Shown piece by piece: positions 20,592 to 32,758 of a stretch of DNA of 64,000 nucleotides. Under the pieces are notes generated by a model that made no database searches, was not told the origin of the DNA, and saw only the letters and a program-made list of their open reading frames with translations. The DNA lies in contig NC_089393.1 of assembly GCF_003171515.1 (NCBI RefSeq), positions 1,798,001 to 1,862,000 of the forward strand, in the 5' to 3' direction. The DNA is from Pyrenophora tritici-repentis (taxonomy: Eukaryota; Ascomycota; Dothideomycetes; Pleosporales; Pleosporaceae). Position 1 is the stretch's first letter; every line of letters starts with the position of its first letter. The position numbers were made by a program, and so were the translations under genes.

Positions 20592-23500
20592 CGTTCGGGG
20601 AGATCAGAAGATCTTCACGGTCGGTGAGGGACGGAAGGTGGGACAATGATTGTTCGTACCCCAATGTTGTACCACTCATCTGGAAATTAGAGGATTAGTA
20701 CATTTCAGTTGCTAGAAATCGTTCATCTCATAGGTTCAGAAGGTAGACGCGACCAACAACTATGCACCAACCTTAACCACATATCGCAAGCTACGCATCT
20801 TGGTTCTGCAACATAAATAGTAAACACCGCCCCGTTATACTGCTGTGCCCTATCGTTGAAACTTTCAATCATCACAATCATCGAGGCTATCTTTGGACAC
20901 GTAGCGGAAATGCGGGACCTTTTATCATGTCCATGGGAAAAAACCCTGGCAGAGCTCTTTGGCACCTACAAACATGCTATATTAGGTGAGTGTGTTGCGT
21001 ATTTTGATTACTTTGTATGATTATTCACATGCGCAAATACCTTATACTCCTTGAGTGTATTCTGATCTTTCTTAGTTTCTATGTTGAAGCATTTCGCCTG
21101 TATCTTGTTCGTTGCGACTATAGCCTGCCAAAGAAGACTAGACGTCTACAAAAGACCCCTTTTCTAAGAAAAGAAAAGTCTTGAAGAATTATGCCTGTTC
21201 AGTATTTTGACCATGCCGGCGGTGAGTGAAGCTTCACTTTTGTAGTGTCGTGCGTAGTGCCTGCCTACCCTTAGTTGTCAGTATCTACGCTTGGTCCATC
21301 CGAGCTTACCTCCGACTCCGACTCCTACGGAGAATCCCGCGTATCACTCTTCTATCCTTTGCAAACGATGTGTACAATCTATCCCACAAAAACATTCGGA
21401 ATCGTCACCCGAACTAACCAGTATGTACTTAGGAGAGCACGTCAGATTCCCCACTTTCTGGAATAATGAGGCCAAGCCTCGTACCCTCCCTCCACGTGTT
21501 CCGACCGAGCCAGCCCTGTCTATGTTGCATGTAAATATGTCGCCGGCAAATCGCCGATTCGTAAGAAAAACATCACCAAGCATGAGCCGTTGTCACTCGT
21601 ACATACTTGTCTGTGACTGCCTGCGCAGCGGTGAGACTAATCCGTCCAGCCTATTGACTAGTGCGGAATTTTGGTTGGCAGTATATCGCGAGAGTTGCAG
21701 CTTTCAAGTAACATCGATAGTGCGCCTTTTGAATCTAGAGATTAGGGTGGTCCACTCATGCATGTGACGACCCCATGTTAGGAACAGGGGTTTACGATTA
21801 GGCAACGCGGCTTCACACTTCGGCATCTGGCTCCGAATCTCCGAATCCTTCTACACTCCGGCCCCGAAAGTAGCGTCTCCTACCTTGTCCTTTGCTATTC
21901 TAATTCCGAGACCTTTTCGATCTGCACATGCATTGTTCAAACGTGCCCAGTGGAAGAGATGACGCATTCGTGAGGGCGAGCACACTAGATCAGCTTACGA
22001 CATGGGGTGAGCGGAAGTGTTGTCAGGTACCATTGCCGACCGAAAAGTTCGAAGTGGTAAATATCTGCTTACAAGGGAACATAGCAATGCCCCGTTAAAC
22101 AAAGTTTATCGGCATGCACGTTGCACTGGAGATTCTTATCAACAGCCCCGACACGATGATAATTATCTCGGCACATGTTTCATGGCATACCACAATGGAT
22201 GTTACCGGTACTACCCACACCTGAGGAGTTGAAGCTGCAAGGATGACCATGGCTGTTGTCAATATCCAACCTTAGCGCCAGAGAAGAGAATTTTCTAGAT
22301 GAAAGCCATTATACCGAGACCCAAAGACATCTTGACAATCTGTCCGAAGCTCAGACATTGGGAACCATCATCGTAACAGTAACACGATACCGCCAGCATG
22401 AGCATCTGATCGCCTTATGGCCGACCAATACGATAGTGAAGATCGGTTTCAAGCATCGAGTCGCATGCAAAGAGTTGACGAGAATGGACTAAGATAAAAC
22501 CCCATCTTTTGCAAAAGATCTACTCACTACGTAATCCCGCCCGACTTCTGATGCGATGTCCGTCAGAAAGCACGAGTAAGCATGACGAAAAGACATACAG
22601 CCAAGTGACAGTCTTTCACGACAAGGAACATAGCCCCTCAGACTCCACTTCCCAGTCCCCCAAGCCTTGGCCGAGAGTAAGCCCGCTCTGAACGATCCAA
22701 TAGTCCCGTAACCCAGATCTATCACATCCGCCTTCCTCAAACGCTTTGTACCATTCGTAGTAATTCATAGCGAAATACGAACAGAACATTCTATGCGACT
22801 TACCACGAACTAAACTAAACTATACTGTATGTTGACTTCATACATTTCCCATCAATTCTACACCATCACATCCCAGTGCAAATATCCTACCAACTCTCCA
22901 TATATACAGCCTGAAAACATCCCTCACATACTCACTCACCACCAAACCCTCATTTCTCCTTCAGCTGTGCACATACACGTACCCCGCTAAACGGACCGGA
23001 AAGTTTTCCGAATGCGCGCGGCGCAACTACCCAAAACAGGAAACACCCTCATCGCATCCAGATGTAAAAGTGGGTAATCCAGCTACGATTGGAGGTTCGC
23101 CGTAAACTTTCCAAAGAACCAGGTACCGCATATGTTCTGTTTCAGATTTGCGTTCGTCGCATGTATCCAAGTGGGGAGTGAGGAAAACATCTTCTGTTGC
23201 CTGCTGTGTCATGTTGTGCATTCATTCCGGGGCAAAGATGCAGATTGATAATTTTAAAGTTTCTATGGAAGGAGTTCCGAATTGGGGTTGCACAGGGGAG
23301 GGATTAGAGAGACCTGGTTGTGGGCGATGCGCCTGGTGTTTCGGAATGGGGTAGGATTGAGAAGGGGGAGGGGGTTCTTGCAGGCCTTCGTATTGAACGG
23401 CGACCTGGTAGTGATGGGGTGTCCGGATCGGTCGGAGCGCTGCTGGCTGGCTGGCTGGCTGCGATGCCAGTTTGTATGGGGTTACGAGGGATTGGCAAAA

Positions 23501-23754
23501 TTTAACTTGTTTGAAAGTACGAGGTGTCGGTAGTTGAACCCATCGAATCCGAGATGGAAACCTGTGTATCCGACAGAGTACGACATGTTGGCTTGGCACA
23601 GTCGTGTTCTGTATCGATCTTGGGGAAACATGAGAGGTCTGCATCATTGTGTATTGCAATAGAAGGGTCAAAGTGCCCCACGTAAAGTGCCCAAAGGCCT
23701 ACGTATCGCCAATATCTGGCGTCTGCAACAGTGAATGTGTAAAAGCCCGATCAA
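20592..23754. other. Gene-poor stretch
   Basis: 3.2 kb without a supported gene. Short frames exist (for example 21275-21466 with a Ser-rich segment, 22256-22492, 23027-23221) but none has recognisable motifs, length or convincing splice partners. A four-fold ctgg run lies near 23445-23457. Part of the right end is probably 3' UTR of the rhodopsin-fold gene. Confidence 0.5.
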
Positions 23755-25173
23755 CTACAACTGCCATTTTGGTGGGCTCCGTGTTTCCACATTTGCGACA
23801 AAACCCTGTGTTCTTGCTTGCTCGTTGGTCGGATCAATGCCCACCGTAAACTCTGGTCCCCGTGCATGTCCGTGTTCTTCATCGTATGTTAATTCTCGTG
23901 TGCTCGTCCCATTGCTCTTCATGCTGGCTGTCCTTTCAAGGTCCTTGTCGTGCAGCTCGTATTGGGCGCTGTAGTCGATACGCTCCTCTACGACTTCGAC
24001 TTCGTAGCTGACAAAGATGGCATGGAACGACTTTTCGATGATTGGCCAGAAAATAGGCATGGAGGCGCAGATGATGGCAAGGTCAATCTCCGAACAGGAG
24101 AGTACAATCATGATGGGTGCCCACCATGTCCAGTCGACGTATGGATAGGTCGCGCCCCGTGTGATGATAATGCCATGTAGACGGTAGACGGAAGTTCCAA
24201 CAACACTATAGAGGTATCAGATTGGAGTCACGATTGATAAAGCAGAATACTTACACCGCGCCAAATGTGAAGACACCGGTCATTGCCAACACATTTTTCA
24301 TCCGTAAGTTTGGTGTTCGGAACAAGACCATCGGGGTCATGAAGATGGCCATATCCAGCACCATGTTGGTGGCTGCTTGAGATATGTACATACCGATGAA
24401 GGTGTCGAGATTGTCAAGACCATAACCGTAGCACTTGGGGTTGAGGGCGCGATTCCAGTAGCCGGAAATGGGGAAGCAAGGGAACCATGCCGTGATGGAA
24501 AAGCCAATGCACCAAAGCGAGACCACGACCAGTAGGCCGATACAAACATATCGCATCTTTCCAGCCTTGAAGATGCGAAGATATTGAAAAAGTAGGGCCA
24601 GTTTGATAACTCCACAGTTGGTGACATATACTGCGACTTCGAGGTAATAGAGCTGCTCTGGTCAGCGATAACTCGGGTTGCGTAAGCAGCTACACATACA
24701 CGTAGATAGGATATGGTGTCTGAAATGGAAAGATATAGCATATGACGTCCCAGTCCATGCTCGATTGCTAATAATATTAGCCAAAGTTCATTCGGCGACA
24801 ATAGGGAACGTACAAAGACACATTAGAATAGTTGCTCCAGTATTGAGACACTGAAACTCGACTTAGTCCCGTTGTCGTACCAATGATCCCGCGAAGATTC
24901 GCATACCTGAGCAAGAAGAACAAAGGCATCATCCCAACCCAGTTTCTTTACGATTTTGATGCGGACGTAGAAACGAAAGAAAACAGCACACCATGCCACG
25001 GTCTAGTTTTTGTTAGTTCCTGAAGCATATACAGAGAGTTGGATGCATACCAAGAAAGTGATTGTGATACCCAACATAGTCGACTTTTTGTTTGCTAATG
25101 GCTGCGGCTCATCCTTGGGAGGTGCATTCTTCAAAGCATCCAAGTACAATAGCTGCCATGTCGATATCGACAT
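23755..25173 (-). CDS. Fungal rhodopsin-fold (SAT4/PTH11-type) integral membrane protein
   Basis: Seven-helix-type fungal membrane protein of the large SAT4/PTH11-related family, some members of which act in surface sensing; substrate unknown. Six exons can be read: 25173-25051, 25002-24907, 24850 to about 24814, a middle pair in 24770-24560, and a long one down to 24255, then 24205-23755. Family hallmarks: RFYVRIKIVKKLGWDDAFVLLAQ after the first helix, LYYLEVAVYVTNCGVIKLALLFQYLRIF, FPISGYWN, CYGY, and DMAIFMTPMVLFRTPNLRMKNVLAMTGVFTFGA, then YPYVDWTWWAPIMIVLSCSEIDLAIICASMP. The cytosolic tail is charged. The start ATG at 25173 is chosen because exon 1 is 41 codons ending exactly at a GTATGC donor. 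The usual CFEM domain of true PTH11 is absent. Confidence 0.88.
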
Positions 25174-27600
25174 CTTGGTAGACTAGTTGATGTGAACGCC
25201 AGCGCCGGCGCTGTTATGGAGGGTACGAAGTTGATGAATGAATGAGACCCTTCGAGCCAAGCAGTGGGGACGGAAGCTCTAAAGACTGACAACCGCCCAT
25301 CCGCCTTCTCTAACGATGCTGCAGTATACAACTCAGGCCCGTTGCCAAGCTAGGTCTATGCTGTCCACGCAGGGATAGCACAGGTGGAGGCTGAACGCTA
25401 AGTGATAAGCGAGTCACGAGCAGCGGATGGATGCATTTGACAGGTTTTCACTCAAACTCTATGTATAGGCGTCATGGATCGCGTTGGGACCATTGCCGCG
25501 TCTTCACGATTTGCCAGGGAAAAGCACGCGGACGCACCTGCACTCTCCTGAACTGCTCTTTTATCGACATACTTTGTGTTTTCTCTCCCACGATTATAAG
25601 CTACTCTAGGTGTTTAAGGATTACATCTAGTGCGCGTTGTCATTTGCTGTGTCCCAGGATGTGAAGACCGCATTACTCCGAGCCCTGCCATAAAAGTGGC
25701 AACCATCGCGACAACCAGCCGGCGCCGGGGGAGACGGACAGCAATGACCCATTGCAAGATAACAGCCGCTGCGGCGCAGCAGTGTGAAGGTGAAGAAGGC
25801 TATTCGTCTCAGTTCCCAACACAACGCGCGCTATGATCAACACCAGGGCTACATTTCTGCCACGCCACACAAGGTTTTGTTCGATCGTCAGTGGATCAAT
25901 CGCCCGAGCCAATTGCAGCTAGCGAGGAACGACTGATTTTGACTCGCTCGATGTCCACTTTTTTCTTGAATTCTCGCGCTAATCGAAATCAACTCTGGAG
26001 ACTGGTTCGGGTTGTTCATCTTACGCGCACATGTGGTGCTCTTGGCAACGGCGACTGCAGTGCTGCAAGGTACCAGGACTCGTACTTGCAATGAGGCGAT
26101 TGCATCATACGAAATCCTTTACTGGGGAATGAGATCTAGACCGTGCCGCAGTGACATTTCTAAACAGTCATTCTGAGAACTGAAAAGATCACCGGCGATT
26201 AGCCCGAAGCTGAAACATGAAATCGTGTGAAGGATCGATGGATTTGCGTCCGAGTTCGGCCAAGACTTCTCTTTGCGAACAGCTGGAGTAGATCGCGAGG
26301 AAGAGGACACGAATATCCATTCGCTCTAACATGGACTGGAAACCGTATTTTGAAGCTTTCGGAGCTTGAACCGCTGTGGTAGAAACGGCTCCTGTGCGGC
26401 CCGGAAGCGTTGAATGACGCACGGACTGAGCGACCCGTGCAGGCACTCGTGATGTATGTAGTTTGCACAGAATTTTCACATCGTAAAGGGTTCTCGTGGT
26501 GTTGGTTCCCATCCAACTTCGTATCTCGGGGCTTACACAGATACTAGTATACCGCTACGTCCTGAGCTCTCGTGAGTGATGTCAAGTAAGCTGACAACTG
26601 TCTCTTAACCGAGGTCGGCCATTTACCCAGACCCCATACTTCGGAGTATCCTCCTCAAAGACGCGTCCGGCATCTTGCGTTTCCGATACGCCGCCGGTGA
26701 AGATACCTAATGCGAGTGTCGAGTGCAGCAGATACGGCAGTAATCGTTGCAAGTTGCATGCCCAGGCGGGGGTGATGGAGGGGTGAGCACTAACCACACC
26801 GAATCGCGATCTCAAGATCTACCTATATCAATTCTTTGCATTGATAGCTGGAGGCGGGTATATGATATCAGCAATGGATCTAGCTGGTATTGCAGGGTTA
26901 GATCTGACTTATGTCGATGCTGCTGTTCCTAGTGAAACTTAGTTTGGAGGTGATAGATAGACGATTGGCCCATGCGCTGACGGCCAGTCACCGTCCCCCC
27001 GGGATCCCGCATGTCCAAGAGCTGAACGACACTACAATCGCCTGACGCTCGAAGCTTTCGCACGATCCTAAATGTGCCTATCCAAATCGCAGCAGCATAT
27101 TCGCAAAACGTCCTTGTAGTTCACCAGTTGAAGCGCGGTAGACGCGAGGCTTAACTACAAACCAGCACCCCCAGGCTACAACGAATTCACCTGCCACAGC
27201 TGTGGACCTACTTTCATAGCCTGAGGCTCGCTCTGTAACCACCAGTACGCAAAATATGACTGAAACCGCGGGATTATAGTACAAGAGATATCAAACGAGC
27301 TGTCTGAAGCATGCCTTTGGCCGCGACGCAGAAATGTTAGTTTTCGCAATTTGAGTTTCTCAAACATGCCAGCGATCTACCAAGACACCACCAACTCTTC
27401 CGGAAGCAGCGCAAGTATTGACAACAGGCGTACCAAAGTAAATTCTCCTTATTCCCATCGCCTCGGAAAGTTTTCCAATAGTCGCACTCATGGCTCGCAA
27501 GCAGCATCCCAGCTGGACACATCGGGTGGCTCCCATAGTCTTGGCTCAGGGACGCCTCGTTCCGTTCCAGGGATGGCCTGACAGCAGCCATCATCTAGAC
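25174..27600. other. Gene-poor stretch
   Basis: 2.4 kb with only short scattered frames on both strands. A Ser-rich frame from the ATG at 27366 to 27581 (71 aa) and minus-strand frames near 26189-26516 have no recognisable motifs and no clear splice partners. I see no transposon ends. Confidence 0.45.
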
Positions 27601-28620
27601 GTGAACTAGATCCGTCGCCGGTGCACTACCAAACTCTTAGAGGCTATAGATCAAAGGCTATTCTTTCTTTTTCATCCTCAATCACTTTCCTTTCTATCAA
27701 TCACGCGTGAGCGGAATCCGGCCTTGATCATCACCAGAAGATCTTCTCGGAACGTTTTCCATCTATTAAGACGGGATCTACTAAGGAAACATCAACCAGT
27801 CCGTTAAACCACCCTCCAATCACAATAACCTCCACATCCAATTCGCACATCTCTGCGTCGCGGGTCTAAAAGAGATCAACACGCCCGACAACCATCGCGC
27901 AGACCCTTGAGATCCAAACTTCACCGAAAAGACAGTTGTACAGAAACAAAATGGCAACTAAGCAATTTAACACCATTCTTTCTCTTCCAACCAAAAGTTC
28001 CTCGCAACGCTCCGTGAGAGGTGGCGATTCTCAGTCAAAACATTGAAACCCAGACCATCACACTACGCCATGGCCGTCATCACATCCATGTTGACCAGCA
28101 CCATAAAGCAACTCCGCACTTTACGTAGGCAGTTTAGAGTTTGCGCCTTCAAAATAGAGTTCTGTCCCCGTGATAAGACTCCACAGCCTATCTGCACACT
28201 AAACACCACCACGTTCGCTTCCCTTTCACTCACACAAACCAACATCAGCCCCACCATCGGCACTACACCCAGATATCTGAGTACTAACAGTTTCTCTCTC
28301 CCCCACTCACATAAGCCCAACACCAACACCAACATCTACTAATCAACGTCCCATCTTACACCTGCTAACTAACTTACCATCCTGTCTATCCTCGTGCCTT
28401 CAAGCTTCATTCCGAGAATTTACCCTATCCCAAGTTCCAAGCCCAGTACCAACAATCACCCACCTACCCGTCTAGCACCCATCAGCCACCACGCGACGTA
28501 TGTCCGTCCGCCCGTCCATCCTTCGGCCGCACGGCACGAACAACCCCACTTTTTCCCATCCCACCCAACGCCTGTCGTCTGTCGCATAACGCTTAACACG
28601 GGGTAAATCCACAATCATCA
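27601..28620 (+). other. Pyrimidine/CA-rich leader-like region with a 31-codon ORF in good start context
   Basis: The plus strand is unusually G-poor and rich in CA, CT and AAC, the composition of long fungal 5' leaders. At 27951 an ATG sits in the context acaaaATGGC and opens 31 codons (MATKQFNTILSLPTK..., stop 28044-28046). No long frame follows, so this may be a non-coding transcript, or the leader of a gene that has been lost. Confidence 0.3.
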
Positions 28621-29308
28621 TCAGTCACCGAAGAAAAGCAAAAAGCCCAAACTTTCTTCCGATCCCAAGAAGGAAAAAACTCTCCACTTTTATCCACTTC
28701 CCTTCCCGGCTGAAAAAGCCGATTAGCTACAAGTATCAGCCCACCCACGCAGGTCTGCACTGCACAGACAGCGTTTGTGAATCATGGCTTTTCTTTCAAA
28801 AAGCAAACGTGGAAACGGAAGCAAGGAAGCAAATAAGATTGATATGATGAGTAACGCGCCACTTTATTTGCTATATTTCCTAGATTAGATATCAACCCCG
28901 GCCCCTTTTTCTCCCGCGGCTTTTGAGCCCTGTGAGGCCTGTGAGGCGTTTTAATGGGGGGAGGGGTGGAGACCCACTTTCTTCCGTGTCTGTGTGCTGT
29001 GGTTATGCGAGTGCGAGCCGTGAGAATTCATGTAGCATAATGATCATAGGACAGTGAGATTTGTAGGATTACCACATAATTTCGGATATGAACTATAAAT
29101 GTGATGGATATAAGCCAAAGGCTGAACAAATGCGAAACCCCACATGTCGCATAACATAGAATTGAAGATTTTTAGCTAGACAAATATTAGATCCTGAAGT
29201 TCTTTTGCATAACGCATTCTGTCTTGATATACTATACATAATTGCCTATATACATACATACACACTTGTGGAAATCTGCTGCTAAGCATTGACATCACTT
29301 ACATTTAC

Positions 29309-29352
<44 letters not shown>

Positions 29353-29490
29353 GGTGAAATACTTGACAGCGGCGATAGTGAAGATAAACCCTGCTATTGT
29401 ATTCACAAAAGGCGTATCTAGCGACTGCAGTAGCTTTTGTATGTACACTGGGACGTTACGTATTTCATGTCACCTTGGTGCATATAAACA
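28621..29490. other. Non-coding AT-rich region
   Basis: No gene. Contains an AC microsatellite (29313-29349) and AT-rich sequence to its left. Confidence 0.5.
29313..29349. repeat. (AC)n microsatellite
   Basis: About 18 uninterrupted AC dinucleotides, ending in cctaggg. It lies about 140 bp downstream of the PPR gene's stop codon. Confidence 0.98.
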
Positions 29491-31287
29491 TCATCCCGGA
29501 TCCCTCGTATCAAAGAACCCCCTACCCTCACCCCCCTCCAACCCCCTCCGCGGCAACAACTCCCTCAAAACAACCATAACGGTCTCCAACTCCGCCTCAT
29601 CAGGTTTCCACAGCTCACGAATCTGCTCCCATGCGCGAATCGTCCTTTCAGGTTCTGTACAGCGCGCAAACGCCTTGAGTGCAGCGATAACCGCTAGACT
29701 AGATAACCAGGTACGCTCGAGCTGTTGATCTAGCGCTTTCAGGTACATGGTCCAAAACTTCTCTAGTCTAGAACTCGTCCAGGAGCTATATCTCACACCA
29801 CCAAAGGCAGAGAAGCCGTGGAAGATGACAATGAAGACGGTACCGTCAAGAGGGACGGAGTTTAATTTCATTTCGCGGAGGAGTTCGTCGACGCGATCGA
29901 CATTGCCGGCCGTGGCGGCGTAGTAGCGTATGAGGATGCCGTAGGTTCTAGAGTCTGGGGCTACAGGGGCGAAATCTTGAAGTCGCTTCAACTCGTCGTC
30001 TCTCCCTTCTCTGACGAGTCTGCGGGACTCTTCGCGGAATAAGAGACCGAGGGCGCGACGGTCGCGCCAGTTGCGGTTTAGGAAGCGGTGGCCTGGGGCG
30101 GGTGCAATGCGGGTGGCGTGGAGACGCTTCATGCGCTCGAAGACATGTTCGGCGGCCTGGGGTTCACCGGCGCGGATTAGAGAGGCAATGACGGCGTTGA
30201 GGACGACTGTGTCTACTATCTCACCAGCGGAGATGAGGTCCTGGTAGGCTTTTCGGACGCCGTTTCCGTTTTGTAGGACACCGTAGTAGTAGAGGAGGGT
30301 TACGCGCCAGTAGCGAAACATGGGGAGTTGACGGGCTTGCATTTCCTTCATGAAGCTTTCGGCTAGGGAATACCTCCCGGCTTTTACAGCAACATTGAAA
30401 AGGACGTTGAATGTTACGTCTCTGCCTTTAATGGCAGCTCGTTGTTCCATGTCCCGCCAGATATTAAGGGCGGACTGAAGCTCGTCTGAGCCTACTTTAC
30501 CCATGGCGCGTCCAGCGAGGTGTATGGCTGATGTCCACTCTGACCGAATAATGTGTATGTGGGCAGTCTTCATATCGTCTAGTATAGAAAGAAAGCGCTG
30601 CATTGCGATGGGTGTGGGGCGTTGGACGATAGCGAGGTGGTGCAGTAGTGATCGTATAAGCCCAATGTTAAGATATACAACACCGGGTGACGGAAGCTTC
30701 TTGTACGTATCGAACACATCATCATGTGATGCTTCGTCATCCTCGAGCAGCTTCTCCAACTTCTTGATATGTACAGCATCCGCCTTGTCGCGGAGTGGCC
30801 AGGGTTCGTGGTCATCTCCTACGTTCCAAACCAGGCTCCCAGCGTCCGGAAGGTCTTCGTCAGGTCGCGTGTCCAACTCCATGCCATAGTAGTCCACCAG
30901 CGCCTGTAGCTCCTTCTCGGCAAAATTCTTAACTTTGTCGAGCGGTCCTTTACCCCCCACTCTTTTCTTGAACCCTCTGCTCTCGGGTTTGCGCCATGTG
31001 CTCTTTTGACCCCCTCTATGTAGCCTAACCGAATGCGAATCATGTCCACTCAATGTCGAAATTTGCTTTGCATGCTTGGGACATGAGCCCGCCCGCACCA
31101 AAGCCTGGATGAAAAAGGTGTCGAGGCGACTATGCGTCGTTGGAGGCGGGGCATCCTTTATTGCCTTGTTACAAAAGCTTCTTTTCGGTGAGATCCTCTC
31201 CAGCCGCGGGTATAGAAACGCGAGAAACGGTCGGGCGTGAGTATTGGAGACTGCGGAGGTCCGATCGAGGGTGCGGAGGAGGGACAT
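29491..31287 (-). CDS. Mitochondrial pentatricopeptide-repeat (PPR) protein, 598 aa
   Basis: PPR proteins bind organellar RNA and govern its stability, processing or translation. The N-terminus (MSLLRTLDRTSAVSNTHARPF) is rich in Arg, Ser and Leu without acids, a likely mitochondrial presequence. A basic segment (SRGFKKRVGGKG) follows, then an array of helical-hairpin repeats from about residue 200: units containing DVTFNVLFNVAVKAGRYSLAESFMKEM, VDTVVLNAVIASLIRAGEPQAAEHVFERM and SRTYGILIRYYAATAGNVDRVDELLREM follow the PPR consensus. No intron is needed. It diverges from the mitoribosomal gene RSM25 across 355 bp, so two mitochondrial gene-expression factors may share a promoter. The orthologue among named fungal PPR proteins was not identified. 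Confidence 0.88.
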   Translation of the reverse strand: MSLLRTLDRTSAVSNTHARPFLAFLYPRLERISPKRSFCNKAIKDAPPPTTHSRLDTFFIQALVRAGSCPKHAKQISTLSGHDSHSVRLHRGGQKSTWRKPESRGFKKRVGGKGPLDKVKNFAEKELQALVDYYGMELDTRPDEDLPDAGSLVWNVGDDHEPWPLRDKADAVHIKKLEKLLEDDEASHDDVFDTYKKLPSPGVVYLNIGLIRSLLHHLAIVQRPTPIAMQRFLSILDDMKTAHIHIIRSEWTSAIHLAGRAMGKVGSDELQSALNIWRDMEQRAAIKGRDVTFNVLFNVAVKAGRYSLAESFMKEMQARQLPMFRYWRVTLLYYYGVLQNGNGVRKAYQDLISAGEIVDTVVLNAVIASLIRAGEPQAAEHVFERMKRLHATRIAPAPGHRFLNRNWRDRRALGLLFREESRRLVREGRDDELKRLQDFAPVAPDSRTYGILIRYYAATAGNVDRVDELLREMKLNSVPLDGTVFIVIFHGFSAFGGVRYSSWTSSRLEKFWTMYLKALDQQLERTWLSSLAVIAALKAFARCTEPERTIRAWEQIRELWKPDEAELETVMVVLRELLPRRGLEGGEGRGFFDTRDPG

Positions 31288-31642
31288 GAGATTTCGAGCA
31301 TCGTGTCAAGCGTCAACGCGTCTATACGTATTCCATTCGAGTTGTTGAGGGTTTCAATTGGCTACAAAAGAAGCTCACTGAAGAGCTCCACAGCGGCGCA
31401 CGAGGTTTCAATGGTAGGTGGAGGGGTTGCGCGGAGGGAAGTTGACATTTGCTCATCCCAAAGATTTCCGCTTTGCGAAGTCTTGGCAAATTGCGGAGTT
31501 TGTGCGGGCATCAGATCGATACATGCACAACACCACGCATTGCGCCTCTCGCCCTATCGCGATACCTAGAATACCACCTACAATATCCCCCAATGCAATA
31601 GCAATTCCGACTGTAGATAAACTAAACCTAACCTCGCCCACT
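31288..31642. promoter_or_regulatory. Shared promoter of two mitochondrial genes (PPR / RSM25)
   Basis: 355 bp between two divergent start codons. No motif was identified with confidence. A frame on the plus strand runs through it into RSM25 (from 31418) but the conserved protein begins at the ATG at 31643. Confidence 0.5.
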
Positions 31643-32484
31643 ATGGGTCGCTACGACTTCCGCCCCCTCCGCGTCCGCCAGACGGCAAAAGCCCTCTTCG
31701 ACGCAAAACGAGACCCCGTCCTACCCCAATGGTACGATGTACTCGGCAACATACCACCCGGCGAGACGCTCGCCCGCCCCGTCCTGCGCGTACCCAAGAT
31801 GCGCAAAGCACGAAAAGCCAGCAAATTATTCAAACCACTCCCCATCGTCTACCCCGAAGATAAACTGCGATCAGAATTCTTCGGCGAACACCCCTGGGAA
31901 CTGGCACGCCCGAGATTAGTCGTTGAGGACAGTGGAAACGACGCCAAGCATTATGATTGGAGTAAGATTGAACAGCCGGGCAAGCAACTGGATGGTGAGA
32001 GGTATGTCATATACAAACCCCACCCAAACAGCAAAATAAGGTCAAGATTATTAACAGTTTGGTTGATAGTGTCGTACAACGACAACTGTGGCTAATGAAA
32101 CACGCCTCCCTCTCCAAAGCCTCCGCCTACGACCTCGCCCGCCGCGAGTTCTACAAACACCGCCATCTATCCGAAATCCGGCAACGAATCGCAAAAGAAG
32201 AAGCCCAACACGTGGGCGCTTACTTTGGTAAAGGGCCTCTGGAGATTGGAATGGAGCTCGAGGACCGCATGTGGGAGAACTGGAAGAACTGGGCCACTAA
32301 GCAGATTGATGATGAGCAGGCTATGCGCGCGCAGATGTTTAGTGGACAGCAGGATGAGGGGCTGGGTGCGGGCGCTGAAATGACAAATTCAGAGTATGAT
32401 ACTGCCGTGGAGGAGCTGCAGCCGGTTGTGCCGAATAATCCACAGGGGCAGAGGCCGATGGGCGGTGTGGTGGCGCATCCATGA
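31643..32484 (+). CDS. RSM25: Mitochondrial small-subunit ribosomal protein Rsm25 (mS23)
   Basis: Component of the mitochondrial 37S ribosomal subunit. Exons 31643-32001 and 32058-32484 (56-nt intron, GTATGT...AACAG) give 261 aa. The N-terminus MGRYDFRPLRVRQTA is characteristic of fungal mS23 proteins, followed by PQWYDVLGNIPPGETLARP, RKARKASKLFKPLPIVYPEDKLR, FFGEHPWELARPRL and, after the intron, VVQRQLWLMKHASLSKASAYDLARREFY and EIRQRIAKEEA. The C-terminal 60 residues are acidic and low complexity. The start at 31643 is preferred over upstream Mets in the same frame because conservation in the family begins with MGRYDF. Confidence 0.92.
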
Positions 32485-32758
32485 GGGTGAGGTGGGGGTG
32501 GAGATGGGATATGTACATGTATGAATACTGTCACCGATAATGCCTGTGGTCTGAATGTTGTTTTCCAGACGACGGAGACATATGTTTTTTATTTTTGAAT
32601 GACTGACATCACGCCTCTTTTGTGTAGATATCAGGCTTCGGAATCTACACAGTTCCTTCACGTCCAAAACTCCATAACCATTTCACATCCGGCAGAATCT
32701 CCATAAAACGCTCAAATCTGCCTAAAATATCATAATTTCATAACCCATCAACCATCCC

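Noticed and set aside
21191..21466. Possible tiny multi-exon gene starting MPVQYFDHAG with a GTGAGT donor
   Set aside because: Neither acceptor tried gives an open frame with recognisable protein; no evidence beyond one donor-like site.
29313..29349. (AC)n tract as a possible transposon end or regulatory element
   Set aside because: A plain dinucleotide microsatellite without flanking repeats.
30503..30889. Ser-rich plus-strand frame of 128 codons
   Set aside because: It lies antisense inside the PPR gene and mirrors its codon composition.
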